Source of the DNA: Pedosphaera sp.
GTDB lineage: Bacteria > Verrucomicrobiota > Verrucomicrobiia > Limisphaerales > F1-12-MAGs170
Assembly: GCA_009695275.1 (NCBI GenBank)
Contig: SIBF01000023.1
Span: 1-35,755 of the forward strand
DNA length: 35,755 bases
Reading direction: 5' to 3'
Shown: one piece after another, positions 28,186-35,755 of the stretch
How positions within the stretch are numbered: position 1 is the first letter of the stretch
Layout of the letters: each line of letters begins with the position of its first letter
Translations under genes and position numbers: made by a program
Notes under the pieces: generated by a model
Seen by the model: the letters and a program-made list of their open reading frames with translations, nothing else
The model's database searches: none
Told to the model about the DNA's origin: nothing

Positions 28186-29591
28186 CAAGCAATGGACGTA
28201 TTGATTTGTGACGCGAGTTCTTCTGCTGGATAAGTCCAGATCTCGGCGAGCGTGGGATGATAATGAGGCATCAGAGCCAGTTCGTGAACGGTTGTGCGTT
28301 TGTTCATCGCGGCGATGATTTCGTGAAGAAGTTCACCACCCATCGGGCCAACGATGCTGCCTCCAATAATCTCACCGCTGGCAGGATCAGCGAGCAATTT
28401 CACGAATCCTTCACGAGCCTCCATGATCAACGATTTGCCGTGATCATCGAAGCGATGGTTCGCAGTCAAATATGGGATTTCCCTGCTCCGTGCCTCCTTC
28501 TCAGTCAAGCCTACCGAGGCGACTTGCGGATCCGTGAAGACAACGCTCGTCAGCAAACGATAATCAATGCTCCGAGGAGACGCGGGATGGGCGATATTGT
28601 GCGCCGCGATCTCGCCTTGCTGAATGGCGATGTGGACAATCTCGTGCGGCCCAGTGCAATCTCCCGCTGCATAAATGTGAGGTGCCGAAGTCTGCATGTG
28701 GCTGTTGGTCACAATCCGGCCGCGCTCCGTTGACACGCCAGCTTTGTCGAGGTTCAGCATCGCCGTGTTGGGTGATCGCCCTAAACCATGAAATAGTTCA
28801 TCGGCAGTAACACGAACCAGCGCGCCATTCTTGGTGAACTCAACCACTTTTGAAGCGCCGTCGCTGGCGACTTTCATCAACTGGGTGCCAAGGTGGAGTG
28901 TGATTCCATCTCGCGCGAACACATGCTCGATTTCCCGCGCCACATCCTCGTCAAAATCGCGTAGAACCTGATGGCTCCGCTGAATCAGTGTTACTTTGAC
29001 GTCCAGCCGTGCAAAGAACTGCGCAAATTCAATCGCAACGGCACCGCCTCCAAGGATGGTGAGCGATCGAGGAAGCGACATCATCTTCAAAGCATCATCG
29101 CTGGTGATGAAGCCGGCCTCGGGCAAGCCTGGCACGGGCGGGGTGGCTGTGATTGACCCGGTGCTGATGATGAAATGATCCGCAGTGAGCACCGTTCCAT
29201 CGCTCAACGCCAGTTTGTGCGCATCCATGAAACGGGCGTTCGCGCGGAAGAAAGCGAACTTGCCTGAAGTCAACTGGCTGTGGCGATAATCGGCGAATTC
29301 GCGAATGAGTCTGTCTTTGCGAGCCATGATCGCCGCGAGATTGAACGTCACTTGTCCTGTCTGAACTCCCCAGGTCGCAGCGTGGCGAACGAGATTAAGG
29401 ACATCCGTGGCGTAGAGCAAAGCCTTGGTCGGCATGCAGCCGCGAAGAATGCATAGTCCGCCGACATCCTCGCCCCCTTCAATGACAGCCGTCTTCAGCC
29501 CAAGTAGAGCCGAAGTCCTCGCCGAGGCATACCCACCACTGCCTCCGCCGATAATCGCGACATCGAAGTGCGTTTTGCGCGATTCACTCAT
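28185..29591 (-). CDS. Dihydrolipoamide dehydrogenase / mercuric-reductase-like flavoprotein disulfide oxidoreductase
   Basis: FDVAIIGGGSGGYASARTSALLGLKTAVIEGGEDVGGLCILRGCMPTKALLY (CX4C); YAAGDCTGP; dimerization region ...MPHYHPTLAEIWTYPAEELA. Confidence 0.92.
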   Translation of the reverse strand: MSESRKTHFDVAIIGGGSGGYASARTSALLGLKTAVIEGGEDVGGLCILRGCMPTKALLYATDVLNLVRHAATWGVQTGQVTFNLAAIMARKDRLIREFADYRHSQLTSGKFAFFRANARFMDAHKLALSDGTVLTADHFIISTGSITATPPVPGLPEAGFITSDDALKMMSLPRSLTILGGGAVAIEFAQFFARLDVKVTLIQRSHQVLRDFDEDVAREIEHVFARDGITLHLGTQLMKVASDGASKVVEFTKNGALVRVTADELFHGLGRSPNTAMLNLDKAGVSTERGRIVTNSHMQTSAPHIYAAGDCTGPHEIVHIAIQQGEIAAHNIAHPASPRSIDYRLLTSVVFTDPQVASVGLTEKEARSREIPYLTANHRFDDHGKSLIMEAREGFVKLLADPASGEIIGGSIVGPMGGELLHEIIAAMNKRTTVHELALMPHYHPTLAEIWTYPAEELASQINTSIA

Positions 29592-29673
29592 TAAATTGAC
29601 GATGCGGTGGATGCTCCAAAAATTCAACGCTTCTCTACGCGCTCCGCGACTCGCTTCGGTAATTCAATTTTCA

Positions 29674-30897
29674 TCAACTTCCCGGAATTGAATCGATGGC
29701 CACCGTCCGCCGGTTTCCACGAAGGTACGTCCCTGCAAGCAACGTCAGCCCAGCACAGAGCAATATGCAGACAGCAAAGGTGCTGCTGTGGGGGTAGGAC
29801 GGAAAAATCTTAAGGGCACCCGCTCCAACGGCAGGCCCGAGAAAAATACCAAACCCGATGGCTGCCTCGTGAATTCCTCCTTGCTCTCCTTTCGCCTCGC
29901 CAACATCCATGGAGTAGAAGAGCGATGCGTAGTAGATCAGCCCAACAGCGATGCCAAACCCGACCTGAGCGATGACAATCACAGCCAGACTGGGAACCAG
30001 CAAGATCGACGCAAACGAGCTAATCAACAGGACAAACGCGGCGAAGAACCAGCGCGCCCGGTAATGCCAGCCGGGCCAGAGCCACAGCGCAAGAAATGTG
30101 AACCATCTCGCAAAAAACCAGATCGAACACACAAAACCCGCGAACATCGGCGTCAGGTGAAATTCTCCCGCCAGGCCCGGGATGACCGCTGCCAGCGTGT
30201 TGATCGCCACGTAGGCGAAGGGATTCGCGGTCCACGCCATACGAAGAAACATCTTGGAGCGGGCGATGGGGCGTGGAGTCAGTTCGATGCGCACGCCGGC
30301 GTTGTCATCGGGAATGAAAGATGATTTCGAGGAGGCAACATTCGCAGCTCTCTCTCGCAACCAGAACAGCAAACAGATCTGCACGAAATGCACCATGGCC
30401 GGCAGCCAGAAGATGCTCCGCATTCCCAGCCATTCCACGAGGGCTCCACCGCTGAAGTAAGCCAGCGCGCCTGCGCTGGACCATGTGAGATTGTAAATGC
30501 CGACCATTCGCTGCACACCGAGCGGACTTTCACCTTCGCTCACCAGCGCTTCCAATGATGGCCAGGTGAAACACACACTGAAGGTCCATAAAATCATCCA
30601 GCCGATTTGTCCCGCGGGAGAGTTGGCGAAATAGCCGCCGATCATGGAGATTATCATCCCGAAGAAGCCGGTTAGCAGCGCATTGAAGTACCCGTGACGT
30701 TGCCCATACTTTCCACCGTGCAAGGATGAGAATGTATAAACGAAGCCGAAGGTCGCCGAGACGCAGAGGTTGCCAAAATTGCCGAATCCAAACTGACGCG
30801 CCAGCAGGAAGAACAGATAATATGCGTAAAAGGCGGTGCTGATTGAGTTCAGCCACTGGATGACGAGATAACCTGTTTTAAGCTGGCGGTGTGTCAT
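29674..30897 (-). CDS. MFS transporter
   Basis: 407 aa with about 12 hydrophobic segments, including GFAGFVCSIWFFARW-type helices. Confidence 0.82.
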   Translation of the reverse strand: MTHRQLKTGYLVIQWLNSISTAFYAYYLFFLLARQFGFGNFGNLCVSATFGFVYTFSSLHGGKYGQRHGYFNALLTGFFGMIISMIGGYFANSPAGQIGWMILWTFSVCFTWPSLEALVSEGESPLGVQRMVGIYNLTWSSAGALAYFSGGALVEWLGMRSIFWLPAMVHFVQICLLFWLRERAANVASSKSSFIPDDNAGVRIELTPRPIARSKMFLRMAWTANPFAYVAINTLAAVIPGLAGEFHLTPMFAGFVCSIWFFARWFTFLALWLWPGWHYRARWFFAAFVLLISSFASILLVPSLAVIVIAQVGFGIAVGLIYYASLFYSMDVGEAKGEQGGIHEAAIGFGIFLGPAVGAGALKIFPSYPHSSTFAVCILLCAGLTLLAGTYLRGNRRTVAIDSIPGS

Positions 30898-30922
30898 GAG
30901 GAACGAGATTCACTCGTGCGCT

Positions 30923-31381
30923 TCAACTCTTGATCTCCTCGATAGCCTTCAAGCAATACCATTTCACCGCGTTGCTCATTGGAGGTTCGAGCTGATTCAG
31001 TTCAACTGGCAAGCACCAGCGGATGTCATGGTGTTCCTCCTCAGCGAGCGAAAGTTGACCTCCTTTTGGCCGGGCGAAGTAAATCATCCCGATGTGTTCA
31101 TGGCTCGGGTTGATGCGGTGAATATCCAAAAACCTAGGCGCGATCAAGGCGCGCGTACCAGGCTCGGTCGTGGGAGGGCGTTCACCGATCAACTCGACAT
31201 CGAAGCCGCTTTCTTCCTTCGCTTCGCGCAGGGCGGCGATTTCCGGATCTTCATCCAACTCGATGTGTCCGCCGAGTGGCAGCCACTTTCCGAGCTTGCG
31301 ATGAAGGATCAGCAACACCTTGCCGTTCTGCACGACAAAGATTGCGACGGTGAAATCGATGGCAAAATGGATATGGGCCAT
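30923..31381 (-). CDS. NUDIX hydrolase
   Basis: LPLGGHIELDEDPEIAALREAKEESGFDVEL matches GX5EX7REUXEEXGU. Confidence 0.94.
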   Translation of the reverse strand: MAHIHFAIDFTVAIFVVQNGKVLLILHRKLGKWLPLGGHIELDEDPEIAALREAKEESGFDVELIGERPPTTEPGTRALIAPRFLDIHRINPSHEHIGMIYFARPKGGQLSLAEEEHHDIRWCLPVELNQLEPPMSNAVKWYCLKAIEEIKS

Positions 31382-31635
31382 GGGGCGAAGACTGTGGCAA
31401 GTGCTCCAGGCGGCGTCAAATCATCCGCCCGCGACAACGTACCCGTGAAGTTCCGCATGAGAATTCTTTCTTTGGCGGCAGGGTTCGTGTAGGAATTTGT
31501 TCGACCGAAGACATGAGTGGATTCCATTTCGATCTTTATCAGCACCAGCGCCGTTTCGCCCGAAGCCGATGCGGGGACGCTGCGCGCTTCCCAGAGGCGG
31601 AGCCTGCCGGTCGCACCACCCACGGAGCATTGACG

Positions 31636-32079
31636 ATGTTTCGATGGGTGGCAGCGGTTGCTTGCTTGTTGGTTCTTGCCGGCCTTTTATCAGGTTGCGC
31701 GACATCCACCCTTGCGACCCGAAAGCAGGAACGCTGGTCGGCATACGCGGCATTGTCTGAAGAAGAGCGCCGCCTGGTCGATACGAGTCAGATTCAAACC
31801 GGGATGAGTGAGGATGCGGTGTTTCTCTCGTGGGGAAAGCCGCTTCAAATTCTCGAACAGCAAAACGAGACCGGCAGATTTACGACCTGGCTGTACCATG
31901 GCAGCGAGCTTCAAAGCGATTGGTACTGGCGCTACCAGGTCGGAGGACATCCGCACGGATACTTTCGAAATGCGCACCCGGTCCCGTATCATGACATACA
32001 TGATTACGTGAAAGCGGAGGTCGTCTTCGCCGGCGGCAAGGTGCTACGCTGGCAAACACTGCCGAGACCCGCTTACTGA
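31636..32079 (+). CDS. Hypothetical lipoprotein
   Basis: MFRWVAAVACLLVLAGLLSGC lipobox; IQTGMSEDAVFLSWGKP resembles SmpA/OmlA-type outer-membrane lipoproteins. Confidence 0.72.
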   Translation: MFRWVAAVACLLVLAGLLSGCATSTLATRKQERWSAYAALSEEERRLVDTSQIQTGMSEDAVFLSWGKPLQILEQQNETGRFTTWLYHGSELQSDWYWRYQVGGHPHGYFRNAHPVPYHDIHDYVKAEVVFAGGKVLRWQTLPRPAY

Positions 32080-32114
32080 CCACATCGCGCTTCCACACCT
32101 GGAGATCCATCACT

Positions 32115-32873
32115 TTGGCAAAACTTGATCACATCGAATTGCGCGGCGACCGCTCGGTGACGCGCATCCCAATAGTCTATGAAGACCGCTCCGTCATGGC
32201 GATCGACAAGCCCGCCTGGTGGATGCTCGTACCGTTCGACTGGCAGCGAACGGACCGCAATCTCGCGGCCGCCATCGCATCATCATTGGAGGCACGTGAT
32301 TTTTGGGCCCGGTCAAGGAATCTGAAATTCCTCCGGAACGTGCATCGGCTTGATGCGGAAACCACGGGCATACTTCTACTCGCCAAGAGCGCGGGCGGGG
32401 TCAACACCTTCGGAGATCTTTTCGAATCACGTCGCATGGAGAAAACGTACCTGGCTGTCGTTCGGGGCGAGCCGAAGAGATCTGAGTGGACGATCCGGTT
32501 GAATCTGGCGCCAGACCCCGACTGCATCGGACGCATGAAAGTGGACGACAGCATGGGCAAGGAGGCGGAGACGTCGTTTCGAGTGGTCGAATCGCGAGCG
32601 GGGCACACACTGGTCGAAGCACACCCATTCACCGGACGGACGCATCAAATCCGTCTGCATCTTCAAGCCAGCGGACATCCCATCGTCGGAGACCCGATGT
32701 ACGGATCGGCCCCGGGACTGGCCCCGAAGAGCGCGAAAGGAGTGCTCGAGTATCCGATGGCCTTGCGCGCTGTTGGATTGAATTACATCGATCCATTCAC
32801 ACGCCGCGAAACAAGGATTAGAGCTCCGGTCGAGAGGTTCCTGAAAGCGTTTGGATTTGAACTCACTATTTAA
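32115..32873 (+). CDS. RluA-family RNA pseudouridine synthase
   Basis: HRLDAETTGILLLAKS; EKTYLAVVRG; HPFTGRTHQIRLHLQASGHPIVGDPMYG; TTG start in the ORF track. Confidence 0.94.
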   Translation: MAKLDHIELRGDRSVTRIPIVYEDRSVMAIDKPAWWMLVPFDWQRTDRNLAAAIASSLEARDFWARSRNLKFLRNVHRLDAETTGILLLAKSAGGVNTFGDLFESRRMEKTYLAVVRGEPKRSEWTIRLNLAPDPDCIGRMKVDDSMGKEAETSFRVVESRAGHTLVEAHPFTGRTHQIRLHLQASGHPIVGDPMYGSAPGLAPKSAKGVLEYPMALRAVGLNYIDPFTRRETRIRAPVERFLKAFGFELTI

Positions 32874-32982
32874 GTTTCGGTCTGGTTCGTGGAAAGCGCG
32901 TATCAATAGCGTATTCATTGGTATATTATGAATTTCAGCTAACTTACACCCATGTCGTTTGACCACCTCAAACCGAAACTTA
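32871..32982. repeat. 112-bp inverted-repeat element (perfect 11-bp termini), also a possible bidirectional terminator
   Basis: TAAGTTTCGGT (32871-32881) / ACCGAAACTTA (32972-32982), AT-rich interior; left arm includes the TAA stop of the RluA-type gene. Confidence 0.5.
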
Positions 32983-32996
32983 CGTGTTAGGATTTG

Positions 32997-33095
32997 TTAG
33001 GATAAGTCACGAGGCTGAAGGTTCAACACAACGGCGTCACCATGAAAACGCCTTTCTTTGACTTCGCGAAGCTCACCAACCAAGAATTCCTTCAC
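32997..33095 (-). CDS. Putative 32-aa micro-ORF coupled to the PafA-like gene: (M)KEFLVGELREVKERRFHGDAVVLNLQPRDLS
   Basis: GTG start overlaps the TGA stop of the PafA-TPR gene (GTGA). Confidence 0.35.
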   Translation of the reverse strand: MKEFLVGELREVKERRFHGDAVVLNLQPRDLS

Positions 33096-35503
33096 AGCCA
33101 CCAATAGAAATCCGTTCCGCCGTCGGGATCGACTGCGGCAGTTACCCAATCGTCCCAGTGGTCTAGAACTTTGGCAAGGGCTGGGCACTGGGAAAGGGCT
33201 GGGCGCAAACCACGGAGTTCATGCAAGCGGGATTTGATTGGCGCTGTAGCCGAGAGGTCGCGGAGGAGCCGGGCTTGGAGAACCAGCGTGCGAGCCTCCC
33301 CCATTCGATTGTGCAGTCGGATCTGGATGGCCCTGACCTGGTCAAGCAACTGCAGAGCCACTGCCCGATCAGAGTCAAGCTTGGCGCGGTAGGTTAGCGT
33401 CAAGTCTGCGAGATCGCCTTCGAAGTTTTGGGCCAGTTGCAATCTTTCCGCCGCTTCGAGCGTACGGTGGGCATCTTCCGCGCGGCCAACGGCGCGATAG
33501 ACATCCCCGAGATCGGCCAGTGCACGGGCAATCACTCCTGGGTTGGCTTGGAGGCGACGTTCGGGCCGGCAGGCATCTTCAAGCGCCGCCATCGCCTCGC
33601 TAGGATGACCATTGCGTAGAAGGAATAGGCCGCAATGGTCGAGGAAGGCTACGGCCGTGCCAGAGTTACCGTCGGAGGCCGCCAGGAATTCGCGTCCCGT
33701 CTCGATCCACCTTTCGATGGCCGCGGCGGGAACCAGACCCCGGTGGCGATAAGCGCATACGTAGTCGTTGACAAGCGAGAAGGTCAAGGAATGCAACCGC
33801 ATCAATTCGTCCAGCGCGGAGATGCTGTCGCAGAAACCTCGCCGGCTTTGCACCCACGCCCGCAGACGGAGGAATTCATAGTTCAAATCCGAGTCAAATG
33901 TATCCTGAAAGATCCCCACTTCGCTAAGTCGTTCGGCGGCGGATTCGTGATTGCCCCGGTCGTGGAATGCGAGCGCCTGACCCACCATCATGCCCAGGTG
34001 ATCGTGGATGGAGACCTTACAATCGCGGAATCCTTTCGGTACCTCTTGCCAGCGTTCCTCGGAGGTGAATGGATGTGAGAGATCGAGCATGACGCGTCTC
34101 TCGCAGTCCACCACGCCCCGCCAGCTACATGTGAAACGTTTGCGTTCAGCCGCAAAACGCTGGACGCACTGGCCGCGGAGCTTCGCGCGCCCGATGGCAG
34201 GCGGTTGGGCAACGGCGTGCTCAATGTTATCCACGCCAGGGAAGCGATGCGTGAGGACACCGGCATGATCCAGCTCGGAGAAGATGCCGCCATCCAACTG
34301 ACCAAAGCGTGTGTCGATCTCGCAGAGTTCCTGGTGGACTTGTGCTATTGACCAGGCATCCGTCCGCCGGAGTTTCAAACTTTGCATTTCTTCCAGGAGA
34401 ACATCGGAGTCGAGGATCGTGGCGGAATTGGCATTGAGTCGTGCATGCTGCCATTGATCCTCCTTGACGCCGCGCCGTCCCGCGCGTTCAAGGAACAGAG
34501 AGAGTTTGATCGCCCAATCGAGTTGGGTCGCAACAGAGGCTGGCGCGCCATTCTCCAGGCGATCCAGCATGGTACGCCATTCAATGCAGACGCGTTCAGC
34601 CCACGGCGGCATGAATTGGGCGTGAACGTGGGCCTCGGCCACTTCGAGGTAATGACGTTGGATTTGCACCGCGCTCAACTGGCGTCCGCCGAGCGTACGC
34701 GTGGTGGCCTGGCAGGCCGGATCGGCGGCGAAGCGTTGCATGGCGCTGAGCGGATTCATCAGCTGCACCGCACGGCCTGGCTGCAGGCCTGCCTCGATCA
34801 TGGCCGCAATCACCGCAGTGGCACCCATGTTAAGCCAGAGCGCGGTCTCGGAACAGACGCTTTCACCACAAATGATATGGAGCCGGTGAAACCCGTCGGC
34901 GGCAAGAGTCTCGTCCTTGGTGTGAAAAATGCCCCGGTCGCTGGTGCTGTTGTTGGAAAACTCTTGTTTCAGGAACGCCACACGCGGTGAGAGCGTGAAC
35001 GCAAGCCGGCTGCCGGCGAGTTCGATGCCACCCGCACCGGAGTAAACAATCCGGCTGACCAGATGCGGGATTATCTGTTCCGGAAGTTTCCCCGGGTCCG
35101 CACGGTGCATGAACGATGTGTGGCAGCCCCACGTCGAGCCCGAGCCGCTGTGGTCCACGTTCGTCTTGAAGAGGAGCACTTCCGCGGCTGAAGGTGAGTG
35201 ACGTTTCAGTTCAGCAGCCACTGTGCTCAACACCCTCTCTCCAGCATGCATGTAGCGCACCAAGTCCCACGGGTTGGCGCATTCGGGCGTGGTCATCTCG
35301 GGATGGCCCGAGTCGATGTAAAAGCGGGCGCCATTGGGCAGGAAGATTCCGCCGCCATCCGTCGCCGGCAGGTGGGCCAGGCAATCGCGCGCCGTATTCA
35401 TGAAGCGAGTTGCCCAGTCGCGATTGGGCCCCGCGCGCACAGCCTCACGGTCGCGAACCGCAAAGCCGTACTCCGTTTCCATGCCAAACAAGCTTTCACT
35501 CAT
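33092..35503 (-). CDS. PafA/Dop superfamily (Pup ligase/deamidase-like, glutamine-synthetase fold) protein fused to a TPR-like C-terminal region
   Basis: MSESLFGMETEYGFAV; IFLPNGARFYIDSGHPEMTTPEC; AGERVL; LLFKTNVDHSGSGSTWGCHTSFM; C-terminal about 300 aa with helical repeats (ALADLGDVYRAVGRAEDAHRTLEAAERL). SD-like GGAGG precedes ATG at 35503 (the ORF track extends to a TTG at 35590). Confidence 0.88.
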   Translation of the reverse strand: MSESLFGMETEYGFAVRDREAVRAGPNRDWATRFMNTARDCLAHLPATDGGGIFLPNGARFYIDSGHPEMTTPECANPWDLVRYMHAGERVLSTVAAELKRHSPSAAEVLLFKTNVDHSGSGSTWGCHTSFMHRADPGKLPEQIIPHLVSRIVYSGAGGIELAGSRLAFTLSPRVAFLKQEFSNNSTSDRGIFHTKDETLAADGFHRLHIICGESVCSETALWLNMGATAVIAAMIEAGLQPGRAVQLMNPLSAMQRFAADPACQATTRTLGGRQLSAVQIQRHYLEVAEAHVHAQFMPPWAERVCIEWRTMLDRLENGAPASVATQLDWAIKLSLFLERAGRRGVKEDQWQHARLNANSATILDSDVLLEEMQSLKLRRTDAWSIAQVHQELCEIDTRFGQLDGGIFSELDHAGVLTHRFPGVDNIEHAVAQPPAIGRAKLRGQCVQRFAAERKRFTCSWRGVVDCERRVMLDLSHPFTSEERWQEVPKGFRDCKVSIHDHLGMMVGQALAFHDRGNHESAAERLSEVGIFQDTFDSDLNYEFLRLRAWVQSRRGFCDSISALDELMRLHSLTFSLVNDYVCAYRHRGLVPAAAIERWIETGREFLAASDGNSGTAVAFLDHCGLFLLRNGHPSEAMAALEDACRPERRLQANPGVIARALADLGDVYRAVGRAEDAHRTLEAAERLQLAQNFEGDLADLTLTYRAKLDSDRAVALQLLDQVRAIQIRLHNRMGEARTLVLQARLLRDLSATAPIKSRLHELRGLRPALSQCPALAKVLDHWDDWVTAAVDPDGGTDFYWWL

Positions 35504-35555
35504 GCGGGTCTGCCTCCAGGAAAACAACGGCGTGAGATCTGGGAACTGCACGTCA

Positions 35556-35738
35556 TCAAAGCCCCCAGAAAATATCGCCGTAGCTGTCAATGGCCCTGTC
35601 CAGCGTCCCAGCAGTTCTCATTTTGACGGCTGAGGTGGAATGAGGCGGTCTGAGCGGTCTGAAGGTTTTTTCATTTTGTCCTGGACTCACACCGTTTTTT
35701 GGTTTATCCCGGTTTCGGATGCTAACCGAACCGCTCAT
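35556..35738 (-). CDS. Putative 60-aa small protein upstream of the PafA-like gene (MSGSVSIRNRDKPKNGVSPGQNEKTFRPLRPPHSTSAVKMRTAGTLDRAIDSYGDIFWGL)
   Basis: ATG overlaps a TGA in the upstream frame (ATGA; frame ...SDNAPG* open to the window edge); polar, Pro/Lys/Arg-rich; 52 nt before the PafA-like ATG. Confidence 0.45.
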   Translation of the reverse strand: MSGSVSIRNRDKPKNGVSPGQNEKTFRPLRPPHSTSAVKMRTAGTLDRAIDSYGDIFWGL

Positions 35739-35755
35739 CCAGGGGCGTTATCTGA

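Noticed and set aside
32997-35738. Canonical Pup gene next to the PafA-like ligase
   Set aside because: Neither micro-ORF ends in the canonical Gly-Gly-Glu/Gln tail; a true Pup/UBact gene could lie beyond the right edge

Overview
This 35.8 kb window looks like a chromosomal segment from a Verrucomicrobia/Planctomycetes-type (PVC) bacterium. That inference rests on two PSD1 (DUF1549/DUF1553) + DUF1501 gene pairs and overall gene style. I called about 24 protein-coding genes and saw no rRNA, tRNA, CRISPR array or classical IS element. Housekeeping and metabolic genes include a membrane-fused spermidine-synthase-like protein, a BadF-type kinase-MurQ fusion, an ECF sigma factor with a putative anti-sigma and a bactofilin-like/RDD protein, dxr, cdsA, thioredoxin, a GspF-like protein, a class-V aminotransferase, a dihydrolipoamide-dehydrogenase-like protein, MFS, NUDIX and an RluA-type pseudouridine synthase. 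Three regions stand out. (1) A DUF1016/PD-(D/E)XK nuclease gene sits exactly between a DUF1549/1553 gene and a DUF1501 gene, with ATGA overlaps on both sides and an ATGAAC repeat at both boundaries. It carries an in-frame array of 27-nt palindromes at a 51-nt period. The palindromes share an ACTG loop centre, while their stems differ yet stay self-complementary. (2) At the right edge is a divergent PafA/Dop (Pup-ligase/depupylase superfamily) domain fused to a TPR-like C-terminal region, flanked by two tiny ORFs with overlapping start/stop codons. This is a candidate protein- or peptide-modification locus. (3) Several inverted-repeat, MITE/REP-like elements occur, one of them in frame inside a DUF1553 domain. 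All calls were made by eye from the sequence and the supplied ORF track; no database search was run.
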